From contig NZ_FOYH01000006.1 of the NCBI RefSeq assembly GCF_900116015.1, positions 186,001-250,000 of the forward strand: 64,000 bases of DNA. Direction: 5' to 3'. Each line of letters begins with the position of its first letter. Position 1 is the stretch's first letter. The DNA comes from Enterobacter sp. kpr-6. Lineage in GTDB: Bacteria; Pseudomonadota; Gammaproteobacteria; Enterobacterales; Enterobacteriaceae. Positions 62,067-64,000 of the stretch are shown here, piece by piece. The notes under the pieces were generated by a model. The model searched no databases, was not told the origin of the DNA, and saw nothing but the letters and a program-made list of their open reading frames with translations. The translations under genes were made by a program, and so were the position numbers.

Positions 62067-64000
62067 CGCTACGTTTCATCACCTTATCGCTTGGCATCTC
62101 AATGATGCCCTTTGTGCATGCCGCGCCCACCGCTCAGCAGCAGTTACTGGAACAGGTGCGACTGGGTGAAGCCACCAAACGTGAAGATCTGGTGCGCCAG
62201 TCGCTGTACCGGCTGGAACTGATCGATCCGGCAAATCCCGATGTGATTGCCGCCCGTTTTCGCTATTTGCTGCGTCAGGGCGATACCGCAGGCGCGCAAA
62301 AGCAGCTCGACCGTCTGAAAGAACTGGCCCCGGATTCCCGCGCCCTGCGTGAATCGAACGGTGTGATGACGCTCTCCACCCCGGAAGGGCGTAAGGCGTT
62401 ACAGGAAGCGCGTTTGCAGGCCACCACCGGTCACACTCAGGAGGCGATTGCCGCCTACGACAAACTGTTTGCGGGCAACCCGCCGTCGGGCGAGATCGGC
62501 CCCGAATACTGGGTGCTGGTGGCGAAAGTCCCGGCGCGCCGCAACGAGGCGATTAACCAGCTTAAAGCGATTAACGCCCAAAGCCCCGGCAACGGGCAGC
62601 TACAAAATTCGCTGGCGCAACTGCTGTTTGCCAGCGATCGCGATGATGAAGGGTACGCGGTGCTCACCCAGATGGCGAAATCCAGCACCAGTCGCGATGC
62701 CGCTGCCGCCATCTGGTATCAGCAAATCAAAGACCTGCCCGTCAGCGACGCCAGCGTGCAGGCGCTCCAGCGTTTTCTCGCCCAGTTTAGCGAAGGCGAT
62801 CCGGTGGACATGGCGCGTGAGCAACTTGCCACTCAGCAGAAACAGCTTGCCGATCCGACATTTCGCGCACGTTCGCAGGGACTGGCTGCCGTTGATGCCG
62901 GGCAGGGCACGCAGGCGATCAGCGCACTGCAACAGGCAGTGAGCGCCGATGAAAAAGACGGTGAAGCCACAGGCGCGCTGGGCCAGGCGTATTCACAAAA
63001 AGGCGACCGGGCGCGTGCCGTGGCGAATCTGCAAAAAGCCATTGAGCTTGCGCCGACCAGCAGCAACCGCAGCAAATGGGACAGCCTGCTGCAAACCAAC
63101 CGCTACTGGCTGTTGATCCAGCAGGGCGATGCAGCATTAAAAGCGAAAAACCCGGCGCAGGCGACGCGGCTGTATCAGCAGGCGCGCAGTGTGGATAACA
63201 CCGACAGCTACGCGGTGCTGGGCCTGGGTGACGCGGCGCTGGCGGCGAACAATACGCCTGCGGCGGAGCGCTATTACTTCCAGGCAATGCGGATGGACAG
63301 CGACAACACCAACGCGGTGCGCGGGCTGGCGAATATTTATCGTGCGCAGTCCCCTGAACGCGCCGAAGCCTTTATTTCATCGCTCTCCCGCAGCCAGCGG
63401 CGCAGCATTGATGATATTGAACGCAGTCTGTCAGCCGATCGTTTAGCGCAGCAGGCGGAGCAGGCAGAAAACCGGGGCGACTGGACGCAGGCGGCAGAGT
63501 TGCAGCGCCGCCGTCTGGCGCTCGATCCGGGCAGCGTGTGGATCACTTACCGGCTGGCGAACGATTTACGCAGCGCCGGGCAGCGGGCGCAGGCCGATGC
63601 GCAAATGCGCAACCTGGCCGCACAAAAGCCGAACGATCCTGAGCAGGTGTATGCCTACGGTCTGTACCTGTCGGATAACGAAGATCAGGGCCGCGCGGCG
63701 CTGGCGCATATTAATACGCTACCGCGCAGCCAGTGGACCCCCAATATTCAGGAGCTCTCCGATCGCCTGCAACGCAACCAGGTGATGGCGACGGCTAATC
63801 AGCTACGCGACAGCGGTAAAGAGCGCGAAGCCGAGGACTATTTAAAACAGCAGCCGGCATCCACGGCTATTACGCTGACGCTGGCAGACTGGGCGCAGCA
63901 GCGTGGCGATAATACCGCCGCCAGAGCGGGCTATCAGTCCGTGCTGGCAAGCGATCCGCAGAATCAGGACGCCCGTTTGAGCCTGGCGGAAGTGGCGCTG
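62054..64000 (+). CDS. bcsC: Cellulose export protein BcsC, type II operon (cut by window end)
   Basis: The first 649 codons of BcsC are present; the frame is open to the last base. The start at 62054 ([33 protein letters not shown]) gives a signal peptide and N-terminus nearly identical to E. coli BcsC. The visible part is the TPR superhelix, with repeats such as [23 protein letters not shown]-type units, [24 protein letters not shown] and [24 protein letters not shown]. The remaining TPRs and the outer-membrane barrel lie beyond the window. Confidence 0.95.
   Translation, partial: MRKLTLRFITLSLGISMMPFVHAAPTAQQQLLEQVRLGEATKREDLVRQSLYRLELIDPANPDVIAARFRYLLRQGDTAGAQKQLDRLKELAPDSRALRESNGVMTLSTPEGRKALQEARLQATTGHTQEAIAAYDKLFAGNPPSGEIGPEYWVLVAKVPARRNEAINQLKAINAQSPGNGQLQNSLAQLLFASDRDDEGYAVLTQMAKSSTSRDAAAAIWYQQIKDLPVSDASVQALQRFLAQFSEGDPVDMAREQLATQQKQLADPTFRARSQGLAAVDAGQGTQAISALQQAVSADEKDGEATGALGQAYSQKGDRARAVANLQKAIELAPTSSNRSKWDSLLQTNRYWLLIQQGDAALKAKNPAQATRLYQQARSVDNTDSYAVLGLGDAALAANNTPAAERYYFQAMRMDSDNTNAVRGLANIYRAQSPERAEAFISSLSRSQRRSIDDIERSLSADRLAQQAEQAENRGDWTQAAELQRRRLALDPGSVWITYRLANDLRSAGQRAQADAQMRNLAAQKPNDPEQVYAYGLYLSDNEDQGRAALAHINTLPRSQWTPNIQELSDRLQRNQVMATANQLRDSGKEREAEDYLKQQPASTAITLTLADWAQQRGDNTAARAGYQSVLASDPQNQDARLSLAEVAL

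Overview
The window is a piece of chromosome from a member of the Enterobacteriaceae. It follows the E. coli K-12 order from xylB to bcsC (xylB, yiaH, ysaB, glyQ, glyS, yiaG, yiaF, ghrB, yiaD, bisC, yiaC, tag, yhjY, yhjX, eptB, proK, dppABCDF, bcsGFE, bcsRQABZC), but with genes missing and others added. The high GC content, the 2-ketogluconate operon, the abundant CCCTCTCCCT-type repeats and the two neighbouring cellulose clusters fit Enterobacter, Lelliottia, Kosakonia or a Klebsiella relative better than Escherichia or Salmonella. The genus is inferred from gene content; no marker gene was compared.

Layout. Bases 1-7260: end of xylB, a repeat block, an isochorismatase-fold hydrolase plus a GlxA-type regulator (where E. 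coli has yiaAB), wecH/yiaH, ysaB, glyQS and yiaG. Bases 7260-12420: yiaF behind an attenuator-like leader, then a PTS permease, a PHP-domain metallohydrolase and a convergent RpiR-type regulator, which together look like an uncharacterised sugar-uptake cassette. Bases 12437-17743: a complete 2-ketogluconate operon, kguE-kguK-kguT-ghrB(kguD), with a PtxS-like LacI regulator and a perfect operator palindrome. Bases 17932-26754: yiaD, bisC, yiaC/tag, yhjY, yhjX (with a YpdB-type site), an Ohr-family peroxidase and eptB. Bases 27065-32534: a five-gene chaperone-usher fimbrial operon. Then come tRNA-Pro(CGG) with a duplicated tail, and dppABCDF.

The right-hand 24 kb is devoted to cellulose. A type I-like operon, bcsO-bcsQ-bcsA-bcsB-bcsC-bcsD-bcsZ (39809-51060), sits between dppF and the E. 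coli-type II locus, which consists of divergent bcsGFE (minus strand) and bcsRQABZC (plus strand; bcsC is cut by the window end). The cell therefore encodes two full synthase/export machines. One has the BcsD/BcsO scaffold modules; the other has the BcsE/F/G c-di-GMP-sensing and phosphoethanolamine-modifying modules.

Five blocks of a palindromic intergenic repeat (CCCTCTCCCT / AGGGAGAGGG arms, flanked by CCCTCACCC / GGGTGAGGG) lie at operon ends or inside operons: after xylB, inside kgu, before yiaD, between dppA and dppB, and between the two cellulose loci. The least explained items are the PTS-PHP-RpiR cassette, the yiaF leader, the nested inverted repeats upstream of bcsO, and the duplicated tRNA-Pro tail.
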